NCBI GenBank assembly: GCA_938001995.1
Contig: CALLAV010000001.1
Coordinates: 1 to 7,336, forward strand
Reading direction: 5' to 3'
Origin: an uncultured Amylibacter sp.
GTDB taxonomy: Bacteria; Pseudomonadota; Alphaproteobacteria; Rhodobacterales; Rhodobacteraceae
Length of the DNA: 7,336 nucleotides
The translations under genes and the position numbers were made by a program. Below, piece by piece: positions 1-5,147 of the stretch. Below the pieces are notes generated by a model. The model searched no databases, was not told the origin of the DNA, and saw nothing but the letters and a program-made list of their open reading frames with translations. Every line of letters begins with the position of its first letter. The first letter of the stretch is position 1.

Positions 1-571
1 CGTAATGAAACAGATGCACATTGGGCAAATGCTCCCGCTCCTTCGCCGTTTTGAAATGATGCACGATCAAATCCAAACTTGGCTGATCCAAACCTTCGTT
101 TTCGATACTGTTGTTCAGAAAAAGATCAAAATTCGCGCTAACGTCATCCGTGTGCAAGTGGTTGATCAGGTTAAGTCGCATATTATTCACGTGATGCCAC
201 ATGGAAAAATGCACATCGAGCGGATGGCGATGCACGACGATATAGGTGCAATCTTCAAAATACGGCACACCGTCAAGCGGCGAATGGGACTTGATAAACC
301 GCTGATGGGTCTGCGCCTCCAGCGTTTGCAACCGTTCTTCGATGGATTTGGAACTCAGCCGAAAATCAACCCAAGGCGACACCTCAGGATAAGCGATTTC
401 TGCGTCAGGATCGCCAAAGATAAGCAACCCGCAAATCGCCTGCATCCAAGTCGTCCCACTTTTGGGCGGTATACAAATAAACACATCGCCTGCGCGGTGT
501 TTAAAATGATCCCAATTGCGGGTGTCGGTAAACACGCCACTGTAATGGCGTCTTGGGTGCAAGGCGTTCAC
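1..571 (-). CDS. Sulfotransferase domain protein (C-terminus beyond the left edge)
   Basis: Transfers a sulfuryl group from PAPS to an acceptor I cannot identify; expected to be cytoplasmic. Translating the minus strand from a GTG at 571-569 gives 190 residues open to the window edge. The signature elements are in order. PPKSGTTW (residues 35-42) is the 5'-phosphosulfate loop. IKSHSPLDG (93-101) contains the His96 expected to be catalytic. VVHRHPLDVHFSMW (112-125) has Arg115 and Ser123 of the 3'-phosphate site. The final LFHY fits the usual strand before the 'YEDL'-type segment. The start is inferred: there is no in-frame ATG before residue 125, a TGA lies upstream inside the reductase gene, and a GTG start puts the loop at the typical distance from the N-terminus. 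The Shine-Dalgarno is weak. It begins 16 bases after the reductase stop, so co-transcription is likely. About the last third is missing. The family call is firm; the substrate is unknown. Confidence 0.9.
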   Translation of the reverse strand, partial: MNALHPRRHYSGVFTDTRNWDHFKHRAGDVFICIPPKSGTTWMQAICGLLIFGDPDAEIAYPEVSPWVDFRLSSKSIEERLQTLEAQTHQRFIKSHSPLDGVPYFEDCTYIVVHRHPLDVHFSMWHHVNNMRLNLINHLHTDDVSANFDLFLNNSIENEGLDQPSLDLIVHHFKTAKEREHLPNVHLFHY

Positions 572-587
572 AAGCTTTTCCGTCCAA

Positions 588-1634
588 TTAATACGGCTGC
601 GGATGGGCGCGGTGTACTGTGTCGATGTCCTTCAAGACCTCTTCCGACAACTCCACATCCACGGAGTCCAGCGCCACATCCAACTGCTCCATCGTCGTTG
701 CGCCAAAGATCGCGGTTCCCATAAAGGGGCGTGTGCGGCACCATGCCAGCGCCATTTGGCAGGGGTCCAGACCGTGTTTTTGCGCCACTGCGACATAGGC
801 CTCGGACGCGGGGAAACTGCGCTCTGTCATCCGCCCGCCAAGGTCGTTAACAAACGTGCGGCGTGATCCTTGCGGCGTCTGGTCTCCTAGATATTTACCG
901 CTCAGGATCCCCGTTGCCAGTGGTGAAAACGATAGCAAATCCACCTTCTCGTGGTGGCTCATCTCCGCCATATCGGTGTCATGGCTGCGGTACATCAATG
1001 AATACTCGTTCTGTGTGGACACAGGCCGCGGCGCACCCAGCGCATCCGCCATCACGCACCAGCGCGTACAGCCCCAAGCGCTCTCATTGCTTAGGCCGAA
1101 GTGTCGGATTTTCCCCGCTTTTTGCAGCTCCGCCATGGTGGTCAGTACCTCTTCCATGTGGCGTGCAACCTCGGCGGTATCCTGCCCCGTGGCATCAAAG
1201 CTCCAGTTTTGGCGAAACTGAAATGACCCGCGATTGGGCCAATGCAATTGGTATAAGTCGATGTAATCCGTCTGCATATCCTTGAGCGATTTTTCAATTG
1301 CCACATGGATCGTGTCCCGACTGATTGGCGCCCCATCGCGCACGTTCTTATAGCCGCTGCCCGACACCTTTGTGGCCAACAGCACATCACCACGTTTCGC
1401 GGGATTTTTGGCCACCCATTCGCCAATCACACGCTGCGTTTCGCCTTGGGTTTCCTTGGACAGTGGATTGACTGGATACATCTCGGCGGTGTCGATGATA
1501 TTCACGCCCCGCTCCAGTGCGCGATCAATTTGAGCGTGTCCTTCATCGGTGGTGTTTTGCGTTCCCCAAGTCATAGAACCAAGCGCCAACTCGCTGATTT
1601 TTATGCCCGTAGTGCTCAGTTCTCTCATTCGCAT
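588..1634 (-). CDS. tas: Tas-like NADP(H)-dependent aldo/keto reductase
   Basis: A 348-residue soluble oxidoreductase of the aldo/keto reductase superfamily, expected to fold as a TIM barrel and reduce carbonyls with NADPH; the physiological substrate is unknown. The catalytic tetrad is visible: Asp48 and Tyr53 in NIIDTAEMYPV, Lys89 in LLATKVSG, His131 in YQLHWPNR. Further family blocks are GKIRHFGLSNESAWG (174-188), STQNEYSLMYRS (206-217) and the C-terminal cofactor block FGATTMEQL (310-318). Length and blocks match E. coli Tas as I remember it (about 346 residues, with AEMYPV, TDYLDLYQVHWP and GATTMDQL). The reading frame stays open upstream to 1700, but I chose the ATG at 1634: it has GGCGGA six bases upstream and puts the MRMRELSTTGIKIS strand at the N-terminus, whereas the extra upstream residues look non-coding. 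A second ATG at 1628 is also possible. It is divergent from the ImuA-like gene and upstream of the sulfotransferase. Confidence 0.93.
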   Translation of the reverse strand: MRMRELSTTGIKISELALGSMTWGTQNTTDEGHAQIDRALERGVNIIDTAEMYPVNPLSKETQGETQRVIGEWVAKNPAKRGDVLLATKVSGSGYKNVRDGAPISRDTIHVAIEKSLKDMQTDYIDLYQLHWPNRGSFQFRQNWSFDATGQDTAEVARHMEEVLTTMAELQKAGKIRHFGLSNESAWGCTRWCVMADALGAPRPVSTQNEYSLMYRSHDTDMAEMSHHEKVDLLSFSPLATGILSGKYLGDQTPQGSRRTFVNDLGGRMTERSFPASEAYVAVAQKHGLDPCQMALAWCRTRPFMGTAIFGATTMEQLDVALDSVDVELSEEVLKDIDTVHRAHPQPY

Positions 1635-1640
1635 CTTGTA

Positions 1641-1646
1641 TCCGCC
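1641..1646 (-). promoter_or_regulatory. Ribosome binding site deciding the reductase start
   Basis: The minus strand reads GAAGGCGGATACAAG directly before ATG. GGCGGA sits six bases from the ATG at 1634. This supports that start over the longer reading frame opening at 1700, which has no such element next to it. Confidence 0.6.
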
Positions 1647-1741
1647 TTCGTTTCTGTATTCCGTTGCCCGCAACTTTGGTCCATTTCCGCGCCTCGTCAA
1701 CGCGATAAAATATTTTTACCTGGTGCGGCGAAAAAACTTGA

Positions 1742-1756
1742 GAACAAAAAGTGAAC
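1742..1756 (+). promoter_or_regulatory. LexA operator (SOS box), GAAC-N7-GAAC
   Basis: The sequence GAACAAAAAGTGAAC is a perfect direct repeat of GAAC with seven bases between. On the other strand it reads GTTC-N7-GTTC, the established alphaproteobacterial LexA recognition sequence, here with an A/T-rich spacer. It ends 17 bases before the ATG of the ImuA-like gene and overlaps a TTGAGA -35-like hexamer (1738-1743), so bound LexA would block transcription. It lies 108 bp upstream of the reductase start, so an effect on that gene is possible but less likely. The match between motif and downstream gene makes this a strong call. Confidence 0.85.
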
Positions 1757-1773
1757 ATACTAATGTGTGAATC

Positions 1774-2403
1774 ATGAACACGATCAGCCGAAAACCCCAC
1801 AAACCCGCGTCCGAACTGGTTTTTGCCAAAGCGGGGGCGGAAGATTTGTCTCTGCCCTACAATCGCACCCACGAGGTGTGTGGCCCTTCCCGCCGCACCT
1901 TTGCGCTCATGCTCGCAAGCCTGATGCCTGGGCCTATCCTGTGGATCAAACCCCATTGGCATCGCCAGGATTTGAACGCCCAAGGTCTTGTGACGTTTCT
2001 ATCCCCCAGCCGCATCACATTCGTCGAACCCAGACGCGCCGAGGATGTTCTGTGGTGCATGGAGGAAACTCTGCGCAGCGGTTGCATTCCCACCGTAATT
2101 GCCGAATGTGATGCGCCCCCCGCGCTCACGCCGATCCGCCGTTTGCATCTTGCCGCTGAACACGGCGCGGATATGGCAAAGGTGAAACTGCTGTCCCTGC
2201 TGCTCACCCCCGCAGATGGCGGCGCGCAAGGGATCGAAAGCCGCTGGCACATGTCCCCGCGCCACGAAACCCACCACACCCGCTGGCTTGTGGAACGCCG
2301 CCGCGCACGCATGTCACCCCCTGCGGCATGGACCCTCGGGTGGCAGGAGAACAAGGCAGTGGCCCTGCCCGCAACACAGATGCAAACCATCGCGGCAGAA
2401 TAA
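1774..2403 (+). CDS. imuA: ImuA-like SOS mutagenesis protein (SulA/RecA-related, degenerate P-loop)
   Basis: A 209-residue protein resembling ImuA, the RecA/SulA-related partner that works with ImuB and DnaE2 in SOS-induced translesion synthesis. Recognisable blocks are HEVCGPSRRTFALMLASL (33-50), at the position of the RecA-type P-loop but without GK[ST]; PILWIKPHW (54-62); EDVLWCMEETLRSG (90-103); LTPIRRLHLAAEHG (118-131), very typical of ImuA; GIESRWHM (153-160); and RRRARMSPPAAWTL (175-188). Length is close to what I recall for rhodobacterial ImuA. ATP binding is doubtful because the P-loop is degenerate. The LexA box 17 bases upstream independently supports an SOS role. No imuB or dnaE2 follows in the window; the next gene is an acetyltransferase 41 bases downstream. 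There is no good Shine-Dalgarno before the ATG, and the nearness of the operator suggests a very short leader. The family name comes from recalled motifs, not a search. Confidence 0.8.
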   Translation: MNTISRKPHKPASELVFAKAGAEDLSLPYNRTHEVCGPSRRTFALMLASLMPGPILWIKPHWHRQDLNAQGLVTFLSPSRITFVEPRRAEDVLWCMEETLRSGCIPTVIAECDAPPALTPIRRLHLAAEHGADMAKVKLLSLLLTPADGGAQGIESRWHMSPRHETHHTRWLVERRRARMSPPAAWTLGWQENKAVALPATQMQTIAAE

Positions 2404-2410
2404 CCACAAC

Positions 2411-2444
2411 TTGACAGGGCGGGTAGAAAATCCAAACTTTGCCT
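2411..2444 (+). promoter_or_regulatory. Candidate promoter before the acetyltransferase
   Basis: A perfect TTGACA -35 hexamer (2411-2416) lies in the 41-bp gap after the ImuA-like gene. The -10 at 16-18 bp spacing (CAAACT to AACTTT, 2433-2440) is poor. If used, transcription would start at or very near the ATG at 2445. No Shine-Dalgarno precedes that ATG, which fits a leaderless message but does not prove one. Confidence 0.35.
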
Positions 2445-2921
2445 ATGCTTATACGCCCTGCAACACCGTCCGATGCTACCCAGATTTGTGACATCTGGAA
2501 TCCGATCATCCGCGATACGACCATCACCTTCACCACCGTTGAAAAAACGCCGATGGGGATAGAGTTGATGCTCAGCAAATCGAACCCGTTCCTTGTGGCT
2601 GTTCGCGACACAGAGGTTCTGGGCTTTACCACCTACAGCCCGTTTCGCGCAGGGCCCGGGTATGCCAGCAGCATGGAGCTGTCGATCAATCTGGCCCAAA
2701 ACGCGCGGGGTCAAGGGATCGGATCGCACCTGCTCCGCGCGCTGGAAAACGCGGCGAAGACCAACGGCATCACCACCCTGATCGCAGGGGTCAGCGGAGC
2801 AAATCCCAACGCCGTCCGCTTTCACGAGGCACACAATTACACCCGCGTTGGCACGCTCCCGCAGGTGGGGCAGAAATTTGGCCAAAGACTTGATCTGGTT
2901 TTGCTGCAAAAACTCCTGTAA
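2445..2921 (+). CDS. GNAT N-acetyltransferase, phosphinothricin / methionine-sulfone type
   Basis: A 158-residue cytoplasmic acetyl-CoA-dependent N-acetyltransferase. The single GNAT domain spans the protein. IRPATPSDATQICDIWNPIIRDTTITFT (3-30) is the N-terminal block of the PAT/MddA group, MELSIN (77-82) carries Glu79, and ARGQGIGSHLL (87-97) contains the Arg-x-x-Gly-x-Gly pyrophosphate loop (Arg88, Gly91, Gly93). NPNAVRFHEAHNYTRVG (120-136) and VGQKFGQRLDLVLLQK (141-156) are further subgroup blocks. Family members acetylate phosphinothricin, methionine sulfone or sulfoximine, or related amino acids; which one applies here cannot be told. Start choice: a TTG at 2439 would add two residues, but the ATG at 2445 starts right at the family's MLIRPAT. 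It follows the SOS gene by 41 bases, so read-through from the LexA-controlled promoter is possible. Confidence 0.9.
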   Translation: MLIRPATPSDATQICDIWNPIIRDTTITFTTVEKTPMGIELMLSKSNPFLVAVRDTEVLGFTTYSPFRAGPGYASSMELSINLAQNARGQGIGSHLLRALENAAKTNGITTLIAGVSGANPNAVRFHEAHNYTRVGTLPQVGQKFGQRLDLVLLQKLL

Positions 2922-2943
2922 TTAGAACCCAAGCTAGAAGAAA

Positions 2944-2948
2944 AAGGA
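2944..2948 (+). promoter_or_regulatory. Shine-Dalgarno of the TerB-J gene
   Basis: AAGGA ends six bases before the ATG at 2955, a standard spacing. It supports that start, unlike the ImuA-like and acetyltransferase starts upstream, which have no clear site. Confidence 0.65.
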
Positions 2949-2954
2949 TGGCCC

Positions 2955-3641
2955 ATGTCAATTTGGACCCGCATTGGAGAGGCGCTTTCAGCCTTGGCCA
3001 GTGGTGAAAGCCTGTCACATGTCTTTGACACCCTCAAAACACCCCCCGAACGCTCTGTTGCCTTTACCATTGCCGTAATTGGTTTGGGCGCAAAAATGGC
3101 CAAAGCAGACGGGCTTGTGACACGCGACGAAGTTGCCGCCTTTCGCCAAGTGTTCCACATCCCGACCCGCGAAGAAGGCCAAGCCGCCAAAGTTTTCAAC
3201 CTCGCCCGTCAAGACGTTGCAGGATACGAGGTTTACGCCAGCACCATCGCCAAGATGTTCAAAGACGACGACATCGTTCTGGAAAACTTGATCGAAGGCC
3301 TGTTTTATATCGCCATGGCGGATGGGCAGTATCATCCATCAGAAAACGACTTTGTCCACACGGTCGCCAACACCTTTGGCATCAACGAACGCAGCTTTCG
3401 CGGGTTGCGCACACGCTTTGCGCCTGACGCTCCGCCCGATGCCTATGACGTGCTCGGCGTCACACCCGAAACGCCATATGAAGACATTCGCAAGGTTTGG
3501 CGTCAGAAAATTCGCGAAACCCATCCTGATCAGCTGATGGCGCGCGGTCTGCCCGAAGAGGCGATCACGATGGCCACAAAGCACATGATCGCAGTCAATC
3601 AAGCCTGGGAAGTTATCGCCGAAAAGCACGCCCCAAACTGA
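2955..3641 (+). CDS. TerB-domain / J-domain co-chaperone (DjlA-like, soluble)
   Basis: A 228-residue two-domain protein. The N-terminal part (about 33-150) is TerB-like, all-helical, with two acidic loops, AKADGLVTRDE (49-59) and AMADGQYHPSE (120-130). These resemble the paired metal-binding-type repeats of the tellurite-resistance TerB fold. The C-terminal part (about 162-225) is a J domain: DAYDVLGVTPETPYEDIRKVWRQ, then HPD at 190-192, the motif that stimulates DnaK ATPase, then AVNQAWEVI as the last helix. The order matches DjlA, but I see no N-terminal membrane segment; residues 35-46 (VAFTIAVIGLGA) are hydrophobic but short and lie inside the TerB region. It is therefore probably a cytoplasmic DnaK co-chaperone. 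The client is unknown. Its TGA overlaps the next gene's ATG by one base, implying translational coupling with the phosphatase-fold protein. Confidence 0.9.
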   Translation: MSIWTRIGEALSALASGESLSHVFDTLKTPPERSVAFTIAVIGLGAKMAKADGLVTRDEVAAFRQVFHIPTREEGQAAKVFNLARQDVAGYEVYASTIAKMFKDDDIVLENLIEGLFYIAMADGQYHPSENDFVHTVANTFGINERSFRGLRTRFAPDAPPDAYDVLGVTPETPYEDIRKVWRQKIRETHPDQLMARGLPEEAITMATKHMIAVNQAWEVIAEKHAPN

Positions 3642-4684
3642 TGCGCTTTGCCACATATAACGTGGAATGGTTCGCAAGCCTGTTTGATCAGGACAACGAA
3701 TTGATTGACGACGGCACATGGTCTGGCCGCTACGACGTTAAGAAATACCAACAGATTGCCGCGTTGGGGCAAGTGTTTCAGGCGCTCGATGCCGATGCGA
3801 TCATGATTATTGAGGCGCCCAATTCGGGTGGAACCCAATCCACCAAAGTCGCGCTCGAAAATTTTGCAAAGCGGTTCAAACTGCGCCAGAACACCGCGAT
3901 TGTCGGATTTGAAAACGATACCCAGCAAGAAATCGCACTGCTATATGATCCCACCAAAATGGAAGTCACCCACGATCCAAAGGGGCTGGCCAGTGGAGAA
4001 AGCGGTTCACGCGAAGCACCGCGTTTTGACAGTGTGTTCAAGCTGGATCTGGACACAGATGCCGAAGCGGACACGATCACCTTTTCCAAGCCACCGTTGG
4101 AATTATCCGTGCACCCCTTTGACGGCCCGCCGATGCGATTGATCGGGGTCCACGCGAAATCCAAAGCGCCACATGGTGCGCGCAATCGCGAACAAGAGGT
4201 GCGGATTTCCATATCAAACCGCCGCAAACAACTCGCGCAGTGCATCTGGCTGCGCCAGCGCGTTGACGATCACTTGGCAACGGGGGACGAGGTTCTGGTG
4301 ATGGGGGATTTCAACGACGGCCCGGGGTTGGACGAATACGAAAAGCTGTTTGGCCAATCGGGTGTAGAAATCGTTCTGGGCGTGAACAAAACCAAAGAAG
4401 AGACCCTTTTCGATCCGCACGCCAGCACGCTGTTGCTGCCCCGCACTGCGCGGCCCACAACAGCGCGGTTTTACAACCACCGCACCAAGACCTTTTTGAA
4501 CGCGCTGCTGGATTACATTATGATTTCGCCAAAACTGCGGGCAAATACTGCGCCAGAATGGAAAATCTGGCATCCATTCGACCACCCCGCCTGCTTTAAA
4601 GACAAATCCATGTGCGAGGCCCTGTTGACCGCGTCAGATCATTTTCCCGTCACGATCGACCTGAATTTCCCCAAAAAGGGCTGA
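3641..4684 (+). CDS. Endonuclease/exonuclease/phosphatase-fold metal-dependent hydrolase
   Basis: A 347-residue protein of the EEP (DNase I-like / exonuclease III-like) superfamily, which hydrolyses phosphodiester or phosphoester bonds with a divalent metal. All expected active-site elements are present: Asn7 in TYNVEW, Glu58 in IMIIEAPN, His171 in IGVHAKSK, Asp223 and Asn225 in VMGDFNDGPG, Asp291 in LLDYIMIS, and Asp333-His334 in ASDHFPVTI. It should therefore be active. Whether it cuts DNA, RNA, phosphoinositide-like or nucleotide substrates cannot be told; the approximately 100-residue stretch between Glu58 and His171 is longer than I would expect of a minimal exonuclease III. No signal peptide is visible, so it is probably cytoplasmic. 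The ATG shares its A with the TGA of the J-domain gene (TGATG), so translation is likely coupled. Confidence 0.88.
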   Translation: MRFATYNVEWFASLFDQDNELIDDGTWSGRYDVKKYQQIAALGQVFQALDADAIMIIEAPNSGGTQSTKVALENFAKRFKLRQNTAIVGFENDTQQEIALLYDPTKMEVTHDPKGLASGESGSREAPRFDSVFKLDLDTDAEADTITFSKPPLELSVHPFDGPPMRLIGVHAKSKAPHGARNREQEVRISISNRRKQLAQCIWLRQRVDDHLATGDEVLVMGDFNDGPGLDEYEKLFGQSGVEIVLGVNKTKEETLFDPHASTLLLPRTARPTTARFYNHRTKTFLNALLDYIMISPKLRANTAPEWKIWHPFDHPACFKDKSMCEALLTASDHFPVTIDLNFPKKG

Positions 4685-4715
4685 AATTCACACCAACAAC
4701 CCCTATATTAGGGGT
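4681..4715 (+). promoter_or_regulatory. Probable promoter with overlapping inverted repeat
   Basis: CTGAAA (4681-4686, four of six to TTGACA) and TATATT (4704-4709, five of six to TATAAT) are separated by exactly 17 bp. This predicts transcription starting at or beside the A of the ATG at 4716. A perfect inverted repeat, ACCCCTA-TAT-TAGGGGT (4699-4715), is centred on the -10 element and ends at the start codon. It could be an operator. AGGGG (4710-4714) resembles a Shine-Dalgarno but is one base from the ATG, too close to work normally. Confidence 0.5.
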
Positions 4716-5018
4716 ATGAGACATATAGTAGCCGTATTAATCGCCCTATCCTTGTCCGCCCCTGCCAAAGCACAGGATGCGACGATGGATGACCTTTTGA
4801 AACAGTTTGAAGACCTGTCCAACAACGCGCAAACCCTGCTGGAAGGTTGGGTTGCGGAACTGGGACCCAAGCTGGAAGAGCTGGGCCCAACGCTGGAAGG
4901 GTTTGCTGACAAAATCGAGGACATGAGCGCCTACCACCCGCCAGAAGTGCTGGAAAACGGCGATATTATTATTCGACGCAAGACGCCGATTGCGCCTGTA
5001 CCTGAGGATACGCCATAG
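4716..5018 (+). CDS. Small exported protein, function unknown
   Basis: A 100-residue protein with a clear Sec signal peptide: MRHIVAVLIALSLSAPAKA (1-19), with likely cleavage AKA|QD. There is no lipobox cysteine, so the mature protein of about 81 residues should be free in the periplasm. Residues 23-70 are predicted helical and acidic and contain two adjacent seven-residue units, ELGPKLE (48-54) and ELGPTLE (55-61). The tail YHPPEVLENGDIIIRRKTP (73-91) looks like a small beta-rich or extended segment; I recall similar 'EVL.NGDIIIRR' tails in short secreted rhodobacterial proteins but cannot name a family. No enzymatic motif is seen. It follows the phosphatase-fold gene by 31 bases but has its own promoter-like sequence. 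The start is fixed by the signal peptide, since no alternative start lies nearby. Confidence 0.8.
   Translation: MRHIVAVLIALSLSAPAKAQDATMDDLLKQFEDLSNNAQTLLEGWVAELGPKLEELGPTLEGFADKIEDMSAYHPPEVLENGDIIIRRKTPIAPVPEDTP
4857..4898 (+). repeat. Tandem 21-bp imperfect repeat inside the small exported protein gene
   Basis: Two adjacent 21-bp units (4857-4877 and 4878-4898) agree at 17 of 21 positions by eye and encode ELGPKLE and ELGPTLE. Three of the four differences are synonymous; one changes Lys to Thr. This looks like an old in-frame duplication lengthening a helical segment by two turns. Confidence 0.65.
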
Positions 5019-5033
5019 GGTGAAGAGCCACCC
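5018..5033 (+). terminator. Weak hairpin after the small exported protein gene
   Basis: GGGTG (5018-5022) and CACCC (5029-5033) can pair around a six-base loop right at the stop codon. No T-run follows, so it is at best a poor terminator or 3'-end stabiliser. The remaining gap (5034-5116) shows no gene and no convincing promoter pair. Confidence 0.2.
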
Positions 5034-5116
5034 TTAGAGGGCACAATCGAACTGTAAGCGCAGATCGCAAACATCCGCGTGAACGGCCTTTCCCTTCGCG
5101 CCCGAAAACCCTACAT

Positions 5117-5147
5117 ATCGCGGGACAACTTTTTAGGAGCCCGCGAT
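5117..5147 (+). promoter_or_regulatory. pepF ribosome-binding site in the loop of a GC-rich stem
   Basis: ATCGCGGG (5117-5124) and CCCGCGAT (5140-5147) form a perfect 8-bp stem with a 15-base loop. The loop contains the Shine-Dalgarno AGGAG (5135-5139), six bases before the ATG, and the 3' arm takes in the first two bases of the start codon. The Shine-Dalgarno and spacing clearly support the ATG at 5146. Whether the stem regulates translation is inference. Confidence 0.5.

Larger units (their letters stand above)
1635..1773. promoter_or_regulatory. Divergent promoter region between the reductase and the ImuA-like gene
   Basis: This 139-bp gap must carry promoters for both directions. An AT-rich patch near 1707-1718 (ATAAAATATTTT) is the most promoter-like stretch for the minus-strand gene, and the minus strand also reads TTGACG around 1700. 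I could not assign a convincing -35/-10 pair for that direction. The plus-strand side is dominated by the SOS box at 1742-1756. Confidence 0.5.

Noticed and set aside
5..724. 239-codon open frame on the plus strand
   Set aside because: It lies opposite the sulfotransferase and the end of the reductase, whose motifs are unmistakable. Its product has no recognisable pattern and ends in a low-complexity Pro/Arg-rich stretch.
1635..1700. 22-residue N-terminal extension of the reductase starting at 1700
   Set aside because: The extra residues have no family resemblance, and GGCGGA supports the ATG at 1634, where the conserved first strand begins.
2439..2444. TTG start for the acetyltransferase
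   Set aside because: It would add only two residues; the ATG at 2445 matches the usual family N-terminus and neither has a Shine-Dalgarno.
1857..2909. 350-codon open frame on the minus strand
   Set aside because: It spans two well-supported plus-strand genes and the gap between them, has unusual Arg/Cys/Ser-rich composition, and shows no motif. It is a shadow of GC-rich codon usage.
4710..4714. AGGGG as the Shine-Dalgarno of the small exported protein
   Set aside because: It is one base from the ATG, too close for normal initiation, and no later start codon preserves the signal peptide.
5034..5116. Possible promoter or small gene before pepF
   Set aside because: TTTCCC / TACATA at 17-bp spacing is too weak to call, and no small frame with a start and ribosome-binding site is evident.
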